Part shown: piece after piece, positions 51,847 to 62,300 of the stretch
Layout of the letters: each line of letters starts with the position of its first letter
Numbering within the stretch: the stretch's first letter is position 1
From: JBBRVW01 sp038246545
Lineage (GTDB): Bacteria > Actinomycetota > Actinomycetes > JACCUZ01
Direction: 5' to 3'
Assembly (NCBI GenBank): GCA_038246545.1
Contig: JBBRVW010000030.1
Coordinates: forward strand, 1-63,522
DNA: 63,522 nt
Program-made: the position numbers and the translations under genes
Notes under the pieces: model-generated
What the model was told of the DNA's origin: nothing
The model's input: the letters and a program-made list of their open reading frames with translations, nothing else
Databases searched by the model: none

Positions 51847-52736
51847 TCAGCCGCCGGTGCCGTGCACGACCTTGCCCTGCTGGTCGACGACCACCCAGCT
51901 GGTGGGCGGGCCGGGATGGTGGTCGGTCATCTCGTCGAGGCCACCCTGGAGGAGCCCGCCGGCCGGCTGGGCCAGCACCACTGCGAAGAGCAGGGCCAGC
52001 CATCCGCCACGCCGCACCGGTCCGTTCGCGTCGTGGGGGTTGCGGGTCTGGCGGGGACCGAGCGCCGGCCACGCCGAGGCCCGGGCACCCCACGGCGCCT
52101 CGCGCAGCAGGTACCAGACCGCGCCGATGCCGGCCGGCAGCACGGCGATCAACCAGAACCAGCCCCACTTCGTGAAGCGTCTCGGCTGCGGTCCGTGCAC
52201 CAGCAGCCAGACGACCAGCAGCATCATGGCGATGATGGCCCCAGCAGGAGCGGCGCCCCGGCCGCGTTCAGGGACGAGTTCGTGCGGGGCAGCCCCTGCC
52301 CCGTCAGCCGCGCCATCGCGGCGACAGTTCGCTCGACGTCGGCATCGTCGGGCTCGATGGCCGCGTCGCTCTCCCCGGACGGCATGTGGACGAGGTCCGC
52401 CTGGTAGACGAACCCGAACCGGCCGACCCACCGCACGCCCGCAGGTGACGTGAACGGTCCGTCGCCGTCGTTCGGGCGGATGACGAACCCGACCGGCGGC
52501 TCCTCCGGGTAGCTGCCGGGATCGAGCGACTGCACCCGGCCGGCGGCGAGGTCCGCGAAGAAGTCGTCGACCGAGGCGCGCACGGGGGACGACAGCACCC
52601 CTGCGAGCTGGGCTGCGACGACCGCACCCAGCAGGATCCACCGCCAGCCACGCCACCATGCGTCAGGGTCGCCGCGCCGACCGATGGTGCTTGGATCGGG
52701 AGGCGTCGGCGCCGGTCGTTCCTCGATGGTGCTCAC
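51847..52736 (-). pseudogene. Membrane protein gene with a frameshift in a G-run
   Basis: From the ATG at 52736 the frame encodes one helix (RWILLGAVVAAQLAGVLSS), a soluble part (VDDFFADLAAGRVQSLDPGSYPEEPPVGFVIRPND ... GVRWVGRFGFVYQADLVH) and then stops near 52224. In the neighbouring frame the protein continues as GAIIAMMLLVVWLLVHG, FWLIAVLPAGIGAVWYLLREAPWG, LALLFAVVLAQ and QQGKVVHGTGG, ending at 51847. The joint is in CTGCTGGGGCC near 52240: one extra G would join the frames. The later part resembles PLDc_N-type small membrane proteins. Probably one protein of about 296 residues broken by one base, or a sequencing slip. Confidence 0.6.
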
Positions 52737-52837
52737 CGGCCACCCCCTCGACCACCAACGTGCCCGTGCGTCCCCCGGACCCTGCTGCTAGGACAGCACG
52801 ACGGCGACTCCGGCACCAGGGGCGGGCCGGTCAGCGG

Positions 52838-54736
52838 TCACAGCCTCCTGGCGCGGGCGGCCGGGCCGTTCGCCGGCCGGTACGTGTAGCCCTTCGGCAA
52901 CGCCCCGGTGCGGGGGTCGACCACGGCGAACTGCGCCATCAGCCCGTCGTCCTCGTGGTCGAGCATGTGGCAGTGGATCATGAACACGCCGGTGTAGTCG
53001 GTGAACCGGGCCATCACCCGGACGCGCTCGCCCGGGTCCAGCCGCCAGGTGTCCTCGAGGCCGCGCTCCCACGGTGGTGGGCCCTTGCCGTTGCGCGACA
53101 CCGTGCGCCACTGCTCCTCGTGCAGGTGGATGAAGTGGGTCATGGTCGTGTCGTTGCGGATCTCCCACAGCCCCGTGGATCCCCTGTCGGCCTTGAGCAC
53201 GACGTTGTGGGGATCGAACACCCTGCCGTCGAGGGTCCAGGCACTGCCCTTGGCGTTCTTCGCCAGTCCGACCGACCAGACGGCGGACACCCGGTTCGGC
53301 TTCTTCATGGTCGGGGCCGGCCGCAGCGTCGTCGGCAGGGCGCTCGTGTCGGCGACCGCGCCGCGGACGCGGAACTGCATGAGCTGCGCGGATGGCGACC
53401 CCGCTCCCCCGGCGGGCGCGTCACGCCGCGGGACGCTCTGGAGCACGACGTCGGTGCCGAGCTCGCCCCGGAAGTCGACGACCACGTCGGCCCGTTGCGC
53501 CGGACCGAGCAGGATGTCCTGCCGGACCACGGCTTTGGGCAGCAGCCCGTTACCGCTGCCGATCTGGACGAACGGCCGCCCGTCCGAGAGCGTGAAGTCG
53601 TAGGCGGTGAACGGCGAGGAGTTGAGCAGCCGGAGCCGGTAGCGGTGGGTCGCGACGTCGAGGTACGGCGCGAAGCGGCCGTTGACAAGGATGCGGTCAC
53701 CGACCGTGGCGTCGTTCGGCGGTGCCATCGGGCCGGCCATCGGTGCCATGTGCGACATCACCGGGACGAGCTGGTTGTCGGCGTCGAGACTGCGCTCGGA
53801 GACCATCAGCGGCACGTCGTATCGGCCGGTGGGCAGCCCGAGCTTCTTGGTCCAGCCGTCGGTGACGAGGAACATCCCCTGCAGGCCCATCCAGTTGTTG
53901 CGGGTCGTCGCCATCATGCGGTGGTCGTGGTACCAGAGGAAGCCCGCGCGCTCCGGGCGCCCGCCGTCGACGAGCGGGAAGTCGTAGGTACGGGCCTTCC
54001 CGTGGCCGACGAGGAATCGCGCGGGCTGCCCGTCGTGCTGGTAGCGGTGGTGGTCGCCGTGCAGGTGCACCGAGAGACTGGCCTGAGACGGCAGCCGGTT
54101 GACGAAGGTGACCTTGGTGTCCTTGCCGGCCCGCCGCACGACGGTCGGACCGGGGTAGCTGCCGCCGTAGGTCCACATGGTCGTCAACGGACCCGTCGGC
54201 ATGACACGCACGCCGGTCTGCGTGACCGGGATGCGGATGTGCGGCGCACTCAGGGTCCGGGGCTGCACGAGAGGCTGGTCGAACGACAGCGGTGCCGGCT
54301 GGACACCGCCACCCTCACCGGAGATCGTCAGGGTCCCGCGCATCGTCGCGCTGTGGAAGATGCAGTGGAACGGGTACGTCCCCGGGGCCAGTGCCGCGAC
54401 GCCGTCCACCGACGCGGTCGCTCCGGGGTTGACGACGACCGAGAACAGCGGGCTGCCGCTCGCGTCGTGGTCGTCGGAGGTGACCGAGTGCCGGGTGCTG
54501 TCGAAGTTGATGACGCTGAGACTGCCGCCCTTGGCCAGCTCGACGGTCGGGGTGGCGTATCCGCCGAGGCCGGCCCCGTGGGAGATGCGCACGGTGGCGG
54601 CCGGCGGGGCGTCGCTCGGCTCGACCGTGGAAGCGTTCGCCCGGTCCAGCTCGGGCGCGTGGGCGGCCGTCGGGACGACGGTCGCGATCACCAGAGCGAT
54701 GACGACGCCGAGGCGCCGGAGGTGTCCGCGCAGCAC
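52838..54736 (-). CDS. Multicopper oxidase with an extra N-terminal cupredoxin domain
   Basis: Exported protein of 632 residues. After a signal (LRRLGVVIALVIATVVPTAAHA) comes an extra cupredoxin domain (about residues 35-145) with a type-1 copper set: His in STRHSVTSDDH and Cys-x4-His-x4-Met in YPFHCIFHSATMRGTL. The laccase-like core follows with four trinuclear/type-1 motifs: HLHGDHHRY, FLWYHDHRMM, HFIHLHEEQW and FMIHCHMLDHEDDGLM. A Met-rich loop (MSHMAPMAGPMAPP) may bind copper, as in CueO. The GTG at 54736 gives the signal peptide. Likely role: copper detoxification or phenol/metal oxidation outside the cell. Divergent from the cupredoxin-like gene at 54874. Confidence 0.9.
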   Translation of the reverse strand: MLRGHLRRLGVVIALVIATVVPTAAHAPELDRANASTVEPSDAPPAATVRISHGAGLGGYATPTVELAKGGSLSVINFDSTRHSVTSDDHDASGSPLFSVVVNPGATASVDGVAALAPGTYPFHCIFHSATMRGTLTISGEGGGVQPAPLSFDQPLVQPRTLSAPHIRIPVTQTGVRVMPTGPLTTMWTYGGSYPGPTVVRRAGKDTKVTFVNRLPSQASLSVHLHGDHHRYQHDGQPARFLVGHGKARTYDFPLVDGGRPERAGFLWYHDHRMMATTRNNWMGLQGMFLVTDGWTKKLGLPTGRYDVPLMVSERSLDADNQLVPVMSHMAPMAGPMAPPNDATVGDRILVNGRFAPYLDVATHRYRLRLLNSSPFTAYDFTLSDGRPFVQIGSGNGLLPKAVVRQDILLGPAQRADVVVDFRGELGTDVVLQSVPRRDAPAGGAGSPSAQLMQFRVRGAVADTSALPTTLRPAPTMKKPNRVSAVWSVGLAKNAKGSAWTLDGRVFDPHNVVLKADRGSTGLWEIRNDTTMTHFIHLHEEQWRTVSRNGKGPPPWERGLEDTWRLDPGERVRVMARFTDYTGVFMIHCHMLDHEDDGLMAQFAVVDPRTGALPKGYTYRPANGPAARARRL

Positions 54737-54873
54737 GTCCCGATGCTGGCACAACGCCTCGTCGCCGGGGGCTCGTTGCACAGGTCGGCGCAGTGTCCGG
54801 TTTGGGTCTGTGCACGGTCCCGAGACGGGTCTACTCTCCGGCCGCCAGATCATCTTCTTCAGGGGGTTACATC

Positions 54874-55734
54874 ATGGGCTTCAGGACCAGGGCGATCGCC
54901 GGCGCTGCCGCGACCGCGCTCTTCGCCGTCACCGCCGCGGTGACGGCCGCCGCACCCGCCGAAGCGGCGGCCGTGAAGACGGTCAAGGTACGCATGAGCG
55001 ACAGCGCGATCACCTTCAGCGGTGGGGGCGCCAGCACGGCGAACGGCGTGACCACGCTGCACGCCGGCCGCTACCACTTTCACGTCGTCAGCGGCGGGGG
55101 CTCCCACGTCCTCCAGCTGATCAGGTTCCAGAACGGCTATACGGCCGACCAGGCGCAGGCGGACTTCCAGAAGGCCTTCGAGGGCGACGTCCCGGCCGTG
55201 CAGCGGATCGACAACGGCGTCGTCTTCCTGGGCGGCGCGGACGCCTCGCCGAAGGCATCGGGCGACATGGTCGCCACCGTCCGGGCCGGGCAGCTGGTCG
55301 CCGTCGACCAGAACGGCGACGCCGTGGCTCCCCTCAACGTCGTCGGCAAGGTAGGCAAGCCCGGGACGGCGGCGCACCGTGGGAACTACACCTCGTTCAC
55401 CTACGGCTGGGGAGTCTCCAAGCGCTTGCCGGCGAGCGGCACGGTGAAGTTCGCCAACCAGTCCGACCAGCCGCACTTCCTGGTGCTGCAGCGGGTCAAG
55501 GCGTCGACGACGAACAAGCAGGTCCGGAAGTTCATCAACTCGGGTCTGCAGGGCAACCCGTCCTGGGGCCTCAAGGCCAGCGCCGACGCAGGCGTCGTGT
55601 CCCCGGGGAAGAGCCAGCTGCTCAGCTACGACCTGCCGGCCGGCAGGTACCTGGTGATGTGCTTCTGGCCGGACTACTTCACCGGCATGCCGCACGTGGC
55701 CATGGGCATGTGGAAGCTGGTCACGCTCACGTAG
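54874..55734 (+). CDS. Secreted cupredoxin-like protein
   Basis: Protein of 286 residues with a Sec signal (RAIAGAAATALFAVTAAVTAAAPAEA). It has two beta-rich halves. The first holds GVTTLHAGRYHFHVVSGGGSHVLQLIRF. The second holds GTVKFANQSDQPHFLVLQRVK and YDLPAGRYLVMCFWPDYFTGMPHVAMGMW, an ordered His ... Cys-x9-His-x3-Met set like a type-1 copper site. I do not know an exact family, so electron transfer is inference. The ATG at 54874 follows AGGGGG. It is divergent from the multicopper oxidase with a 137-base shared promoter region, suggesting a functional pair. Confidence 0.75.
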   Translation: MGFRTRAIAGAAATALFAVTAAVTAAAPAEAAAVKTVKVRMSDSAITFSGGGASTANGVTTLHAGRYHFHVVSGGGSHVLQLIRFQNGYTADQAQADFQKAFEGDVPAVQRIDNGVVFLGGADASPKASGDMVATVRAGQLVAVDQNGDAVAPLNVVGKVGKPGTAAHRGNYTSFTYGWGVSKRLPASGTVKFANQSDQPHFLVLQRVKASTTNKQVRKFINSGLQGNPSWGLKASADAGVVSPGKSQLLSYDLPAGRYLVMCFWPDYFTGMPHVAMGMWKLVTLT

Positions 55735-55822
55735 GGACGTGCTCGACGCACGATGGGCGGTCGCCGCACCACGACCGCTCATCGCGCGCCGTTCCGGTCG
55801 ATCGGCGTGGGACCGTGTCGTC

Positions 55823-56029
55823 GTGACAGCCGACCGTCGTCGACGCACTCTGACGGCCTGGGTCGTGCTCGGCGGTGTCCTGGGTGGCGTCCTCGGGGTG
55901 GGCACCGCCTGGCTGTCCTCCGGGCCGGACCACTACGAGTGGCTCGACATCGCTGTCGTCCTCGGTGGCGCCGGCCTGCTCCTCGGGGTCGTCGTCGGAG
56001 CGGTGACCGGGGACCGCCGCCCCCGGTGA
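55823..56029 (+). CDS. Small membrane protein with two helices
   Basis: Protein of 68 residues from the GTG at 55823: TADRRRRTLTAW, then two hydrophobic helices (VVLGGVLGGVLGVGTAWL and IAVVLGGAGLLLGVVVGAV) separated by SSGPDHYEWLD. Longer starts from 55739 add non-hydrophobic Arg-rich residues. It follows the cupredoxin-like gene by about 90 bases. Function unknown. Confidence 0.55.
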   Translation: MTADRRRRTLTAWVVLGGVLGGVLGVGTAWLSSGPDHYEWLDIAVVLGGAGLLLGVVVGAVTGDRRPR

Positions 56030-56051
56030 GGCGACGGCCCCGGCCGCTCGG

Positions 56052-56272
56052 TCAGACGGACGTGCTGACGCTCTCCTGCTCCGGCGCCGGCTCGGGGTCG
56101 TGCTGCTCGAGAGCGGCGCCCTCGATGTCCACGTCCGGGACGATCCGGTCCAGCCACCGGGGCAACCACCACGCGCGGTGCCCGAGCACCGCCATGAGTG
56201 CCGGGATCAGCGTCATCCGGACGAGGAAAGCCTCGATGAGGATGCCGGTCGCGAACGCGAGACCCAGATCGC
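56052..56272 (-). pseudogene. Remnant (C-terminal end) of an MMPL/RND-type transporter
   Basis: The minus strand reads DLGLAFATGILIEAFLVRMTLIPALMAVLGHRAWWLPRWLDRIVPDVDIEGAAL and ends SVSTSV at a stop at 56052. This is the typical last helix and tail of MMPL (MmpL-type) exporters of 700-900 residues. Only about 73 residues remain, and there is no start. It abuts a plus-strand fragment at 56271, mirroring the junction at about 16255. Confidence 0.75.
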
Positions 56273-56474
56273 CGCTGCGGCAGCCCGCGCGCTCGGGCCT
56301 GCGGCGGTGGACGTCGGACCTCAGGCCTTCGCCGGTGCCGCGATGGCCTTCCTCTTCGCGCTGCGCGCGATCGGGCTCGAGGGTCGCGACGGCCGGTGGC
56401 AGCAGATGGGCGTCGGCATCGCGTTCCTCCGCGCCGGCCTGGCCGCGATCGCCGCACCGCCCACGCGCGGCTGA
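56271..56474 (+). pseudogene. Remnant (C-terminal end) of an unidentified protein
   Basis: A plus-strand frame reading ARALGPAAVDVGPQAFAG, AMAFLFALRAIGLEGRDG and QQMGVGIAFLRAGLAAIAAPPTRG with a stop. It has coding-like third positions from about 56271, but no start. It may be a regulator or dehydrogenase-like helical tail; I do not recognise it. It meets the MMPL remnant head-to-head. Confidence 0.45.
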
Positions 56475-56514
56475 GTCTTCCCTGACGTCGACGTCGACGG
56501 CGCTGCGCCTCCCG

Positions 56515-57204
56515 TCAGCCGGACAGAGGTGCGGTCAGCCGACGCGCCACGACGAGTCCCGCCTGCCATCCCGGCGCACGGCCACCGGTGGGCGCCGCCA
56601 CGGCGTCGACGTCGACGTCGCTGCGGGCGAGCAGCCACGCGGTGAGCGAGTTCGAGTTCCACATGTCGCCGGTCCCGAGCTCGTCCCGGCCCCAGGTCGC
56701 CGTGGGCACGCCGGGCACGAGCGCTAGCAGCCGGCGGGACAGGTCGACGTCCTCCAGGACGACCCGCACACGGGCCGTGGCATCGGCCAGGTCGGGAATG
56801 GTCCCGTCCCGCCACCGGCGGACCTCGTAGCGGAAGAGGCGGGAGCGTCCGAGCAGACGGAGCCCGACCGGCCCTGTGGTCACCACCCCGCGGTCGAGGG
56901 CGCCGTTGCCCCACGCCGGGACCATCTCGACCGTGAAGCGGGCACCGTCGACGTGCACCTCCAGGGCCGAATGGAACAGGTCGCACGGCGTCCGGTGCTG
57001 CCGCCGGGCCGCGAGGGCCTCGAACATCCGGCCGTTCCTGCGGACGCACCCCGACCCGCCTGCACCCAGCGGCAGCCAGAACAGGTCGATGCAGCCGGCA
57101 GGCGGGACGTCAGCGACGGCCTGGGCGTCAGCCATCTGCGGGACGGGCGTCGCGCTCGTGCTGTCGACCTGGACGGCTGCTCGTGCAGGAGTACCGGTGT
57201 TCAC
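56515..57204 (-). CDS. Conserved actinobacterial protein of unknown function
   Basis: Protein of 229 residues. Strongly patterned blocks suggest a conserved family: CIDLFWLPLGAGGSGCVRRNGRMFEAL, HSALEVHVDGARFTVEMVPAWGNGALDRGVV, GRSRLFRYEVRRWRDGTIPDL, PTATWGRDELGTGDMWNSNSLTAWLLARS and GRAPGWQAGLVVARR. I have seen similar actinobacterial hypothetical proteins but know no function; the conserved HS/EM/WGN and WNSNS motifs could be catalytic (a papain-like or transglutaminase-like hydrolase is one possibility). GTG at 57204; an ATG at 57135 is an alternative start. Confidence 0.7.
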   Translation of the reverse strand: MNTGTPARAAVQVDSTSATPVPQMADAQAVADVPPAGCIDLFWLPLGAGGSGCVRRNGRMFEALAARRQHRTPCDLFHSALEVHVDGARFTVEMVPAWGNGALDRGVVTTGPVGLRLLGRSRLFRYEVRRWRDGTIPDLADATARVRVVLEDVDLSRRLLALVPGVPTATWGRDELGTGDMWNSNSLTAWLLARSDVDVDAVAAPTGGRAPGWQAGLVVARRLTAPLSG

Positions 57205-57349
57205 AGGACGAACCTCGCGGCCCGGAGGCGAGGCCCCCAGGGTCGAACGCCCTCGCCCCGCAGGACCTCCGACGTCGGGTGGACGCGAGGGCCGGCGAGG
57301 AGCGGACGAGCCGGGTAGCCCGCGGCCCGGGTGGGGCTGACGACCAGGG

Positions 57350-57440
57350 CGGAGGCGGGGAGATTTGAACTCCCGATGGGGTTGAAGCCCCAAACCGCAT
57401 TAGCAGTGCGGCGCCATAGACCGGACTAGGCGACGCCTCC
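57350..57440 (-). tRNA. tRNA-Ser (anticodon GCU)
   Basis: On the minus strand GGAGGCG starts at 57440 and pairs with CGCCTCC at 57357-57351. The anticodon stem-loop is CCGCA-CTGCTAA-TGCGG with anticodon GCT. A long variable arm (TGGGGCTTCAACCCCA) marks a class-II serine tRNA, and the T-arm contains GTTCAAATC. The discriminator base is G. CCA is not encoded (the next bases are CCC), as usual in these bacteria. Reads Ser codons AGC/AGU. Confidence 0.95.
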
Positions 57441-57564
57441 CCGCAGCCGGCTGGCCGGCTGCGGACCCAGGTTACCCGGCGACGCCGGAGCCCGGCAAAG
57501 CCCGTTGACGTCAGGCCCTTCCGCGGCGAACCCGGCTCGACCGCGGCGTGCATGCCACTGTCGA

Positions 57565-57598
57565 CCCGAGTTGATCACGGGGCCGTGATCAACTCGGG
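57565..57598 (-). terminator. 16-bp inverted repeat after the acyl-CoA ligase gene
   Basis: CCCGAGTTGATCACGG (57565-57580) and CCGTGATCAACTCGGG (57583-57598) are perfect complements with a two-base spacer. The repeat is 35 bases downstream of the ligase stop (57633, minus strand), so it most likely ends that transcript; protein binding to the near-palindrome is an alternative. No U-tract. Confidence 0.6.
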
Positions 57599-57632
57599 GT
57601 GGCGCGAGGGGGACTGGCGGCCGCGCAGCCGG

Positions 57633-59261
<1,629 letters not shown>

Positions 59262-59389
59262 CAGCGGTCCTCCTGGTCGGTCCGTCGATCCTCACCCGCG
59301 GTGCTCGCCCGCGGCAAGGTCGCCCGCGAGCCAGCAGGTGTTCACCCGAATGGCTCAACCCGCCCGGGCGGCCTGCCGATGGGACAGAC

Positions 59390-62300
59390 GTGACCTTTCC
59401 GGCCGGCCGAGTCCCGTGGCCCGGGGCGGGCCGCGAGGCCGCCCCGGTGCCGGCCGACGACGCCCTGGCCCGGATGCGCCGCGTCGTCGTCGCCCAGCGT
59501 GACATCGCCGCTGCCCCGGCCGACCCCGGCGCCGTCTTTCAGGTGCTCGCCCGGTCGGTGCTCACCGTCTTCCCGGCGGAGGGGGCCATCGCGTCCGAGC
59601 CCGAGGGCGACTTCATCGTCGTCCGGGCCGGCGCCGGCACGACCGGCCCGGTGCCCGGCCACCGCATCCCGCGCCCCGGCACGCTCGGCGGCCGCGCCCT
59701 GGCGACGCTCGAGGGCCAGCTCTGCCACGACGCCGAGACCGACCGGCGGACCGACGCGCGGATCAGCGCCGGCACCGGAACCCGCTCCTCGATCATCGTC
59801 CCGCTCGTCCACGACCGAACCGCTGTCGCGCTCATCTCGGCGGTGTCGTCCCGGCCGGCGGCGTTCGACGAGGACGACCTCGAGCTGCTGGGCCTGCTCG
59901 CGGACGTCGCCACCAGCCGGCTGGTGGCGGCGTACGCGGAAGGCGAGCGCCGCACCCACGAGGCCCGCGCGGCGACGGTCGTGGAGGCCATGGCCGACGG
60001 CCTGGTCCTGCAGGACCTCGACGGCGCGATCCAGATGTGCAACGCCAGCGCCGAGCGGGCCCTCGGGCTCACGGCCGACGAGATGCGCGGGCGGAGCAGC
60101 CTCGACCCCCGCTGGCGGGCGCTGTGGGAGGACGGCAGCGAGCGGCCGGGCCACCTCCACCCGCCGATGCTCGCCCTGGCGACCGGCGAGGAGCGCCGCG
60201 ACGACGTCATGGGCATCCACACGCCCGGGGACGAGCTGCGCTGGCTGCTGGTCAACTCGCTCCCGGTCCGGGACGCGCACGGCGTCATGACCGGCGTCGC
60301 CAGCTCGTTCACCGACATCACCGCACGGCGCGCCCTCGAGGAGGCACGGGAGGCACGGGAGGCACGGCTGCGCGCGGCGCAGGGGCTGACCGGGCTGGCC
60401 TGGTGGGAGCTCGACCTGGTCACCGAGCAGCACGTGTGGTCGGACGCGATGTTCCGGCTCGTGGGGCTGGAGCCGTCCGACGAGCCGCCGGCCTTCACGC
60501 GGTACCTCTCGATCATCCACCCCGACGACCGGGCGGCCGCTATCGAGCTGCGCTCCCGCGGCTTCGGCACCGGCAACCGCGATGTCTTCCGGGTCGTCCA
60601 CCCCGACGGGACCGTGCGGCACCTGCAGTCGTGGACCGAGACCCAGCACGACGAGGACGGCGCCATGGTCCGAGTGCTCGGCGCCACGATCGACGTCACC
60701 GAGCGCGAGGAGGCGCTGGAGTCGGTGGCGGTGAGCCGGGCCCGGCTGGCGGCCTCGATCGAGCTGACGCAGACCGCCACCTGGGAGTGGGAGGTCGACA
60801 CCGGGCTGCTCTCGTGGTCGGACCGGATGGTCGAGCTGATGGGGTGGGACCGGACCGCCGGGGACCCGCGCGTCGACGACTTCCTCGCCGCCCTGCATCC
60901 CGAGGACCGCGACCGGATGCGGGTGCTCGGCGACCGCACCGCCGCGACCGGCCGGCCGGAGGAGGCCGTCTACCGGGTCGTGCGGCCCGACGGCTCGCAG
61001 CGCCACGTGCGCGCCTGGACCGACGTGCGACGCAACCGCGACGGTGCCGTCACCCACCTGTGGGGCACCTGCATGGACATCAGCGCGCAGGAGGAGTACG
61101 CCGCGCGGCTGACGGCCAGCGAGGAGCACTTCCGGGTCGCCTTCGAGAACGCGCCCATCGGCATGTCGATGATCGACCTGGCACCGGAGTCGGCCGGGCA
61201 CTACCTGCGTGCCAACGCGGCGTTCCTGGAGATGCTCGGTCGCACCGATGACGAGCTGGTCGGTGCCGGCCTGGTCGAGCTGACGCATCTGGACGACCGC
61301 GAGCGGGACACCGCGATGTTCGGGCAGCTGGTGCGCGGCGAGACGACGTCGATGGCGTTCGAGAAGCGCTACCTGCACGCCGACGGCCACGTCGTGCACG
61401 CCTGGATCACCAGCTCGGTCGTCCACGGGGCGCAGGGCGAGCGGCTCTACCTGGTGACCCACGCGGTCGACATCAGTGACCGGCTGCGCGAGCAGGCCGA
61501 GCTGGAGCGGCTGGCGCTCACCGACACGCTCACCGGGCTGGCCAACCGCAACCTGCTCAACGACCGGCTCGACCAGGGGCTCGCCCGGCTGCAACGGACC
61601 GGCAGCGCGCTGGCGATGCTGCTGCTGGACGTCGACCGCTTCAAGACGGTCAACGACTCCCTCGGCCACCAGGTCGGCGACGCCCTGCTGGTCCAGGTGG
61701 CGGAGCGGATCGAGGCCGTCAGCCGCGCCGACACGACCGTCGCGCGCCTCGGCGGCGACGAGTTCGTCGTCCTCGTCGAGGGCCTGCAGAAGGTCGAGGC
61801 CGTGCACGCCGTGGCCGAGCGGGTGCTGCGCGCGATGCGGCGACCGTTCGACCTCGGACCGTCCGCCGAGGCGCTGGTCGCGACCGTGAGCATCGGGGTC
61901 TCGGTGGCGACCGACGCCACCCGTACGCACGGCGACCTCTACCGCGAGGCGGACCTCGCGCTCTACCGCGCCAAGGATGCCGGCCGCGACCAGTACGCGC
62001 TGTTCGACGACGCCCTGCGGGCACGCGCCGACCAGCGGCTGACCGCCGAGCGGATGCTGCGGCGCGCCCTCGCCGACAGCCTGCTCGTGCCGGTGTTCCA
62101 GCCGATCATCGACCTCGCGGACGGTGCGATCCACGCCGCCGAGGCTCTCGTCCGGATCCAGGACGGCGACACGCTGGTGCTGCCCGCGGAGTTCATCGAC
62201 GTCGCCGAGGAGACCGGCCTGATCGTCGAGATCGACGCGCGGATGTTCGAGCGGGTGGCCGCGGAGGGCGCCCGCCTGCTGGACTCCGGGATCCTGCTGC

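Noticed and set aside
57565..57598. Attachment site or hairpin linked to the tRNA-Ser
   Set aside because: The inverted repeat does not copy the tRNA 3' end and no integrase is near. Its position just after the ligase stop fits a terminator better.
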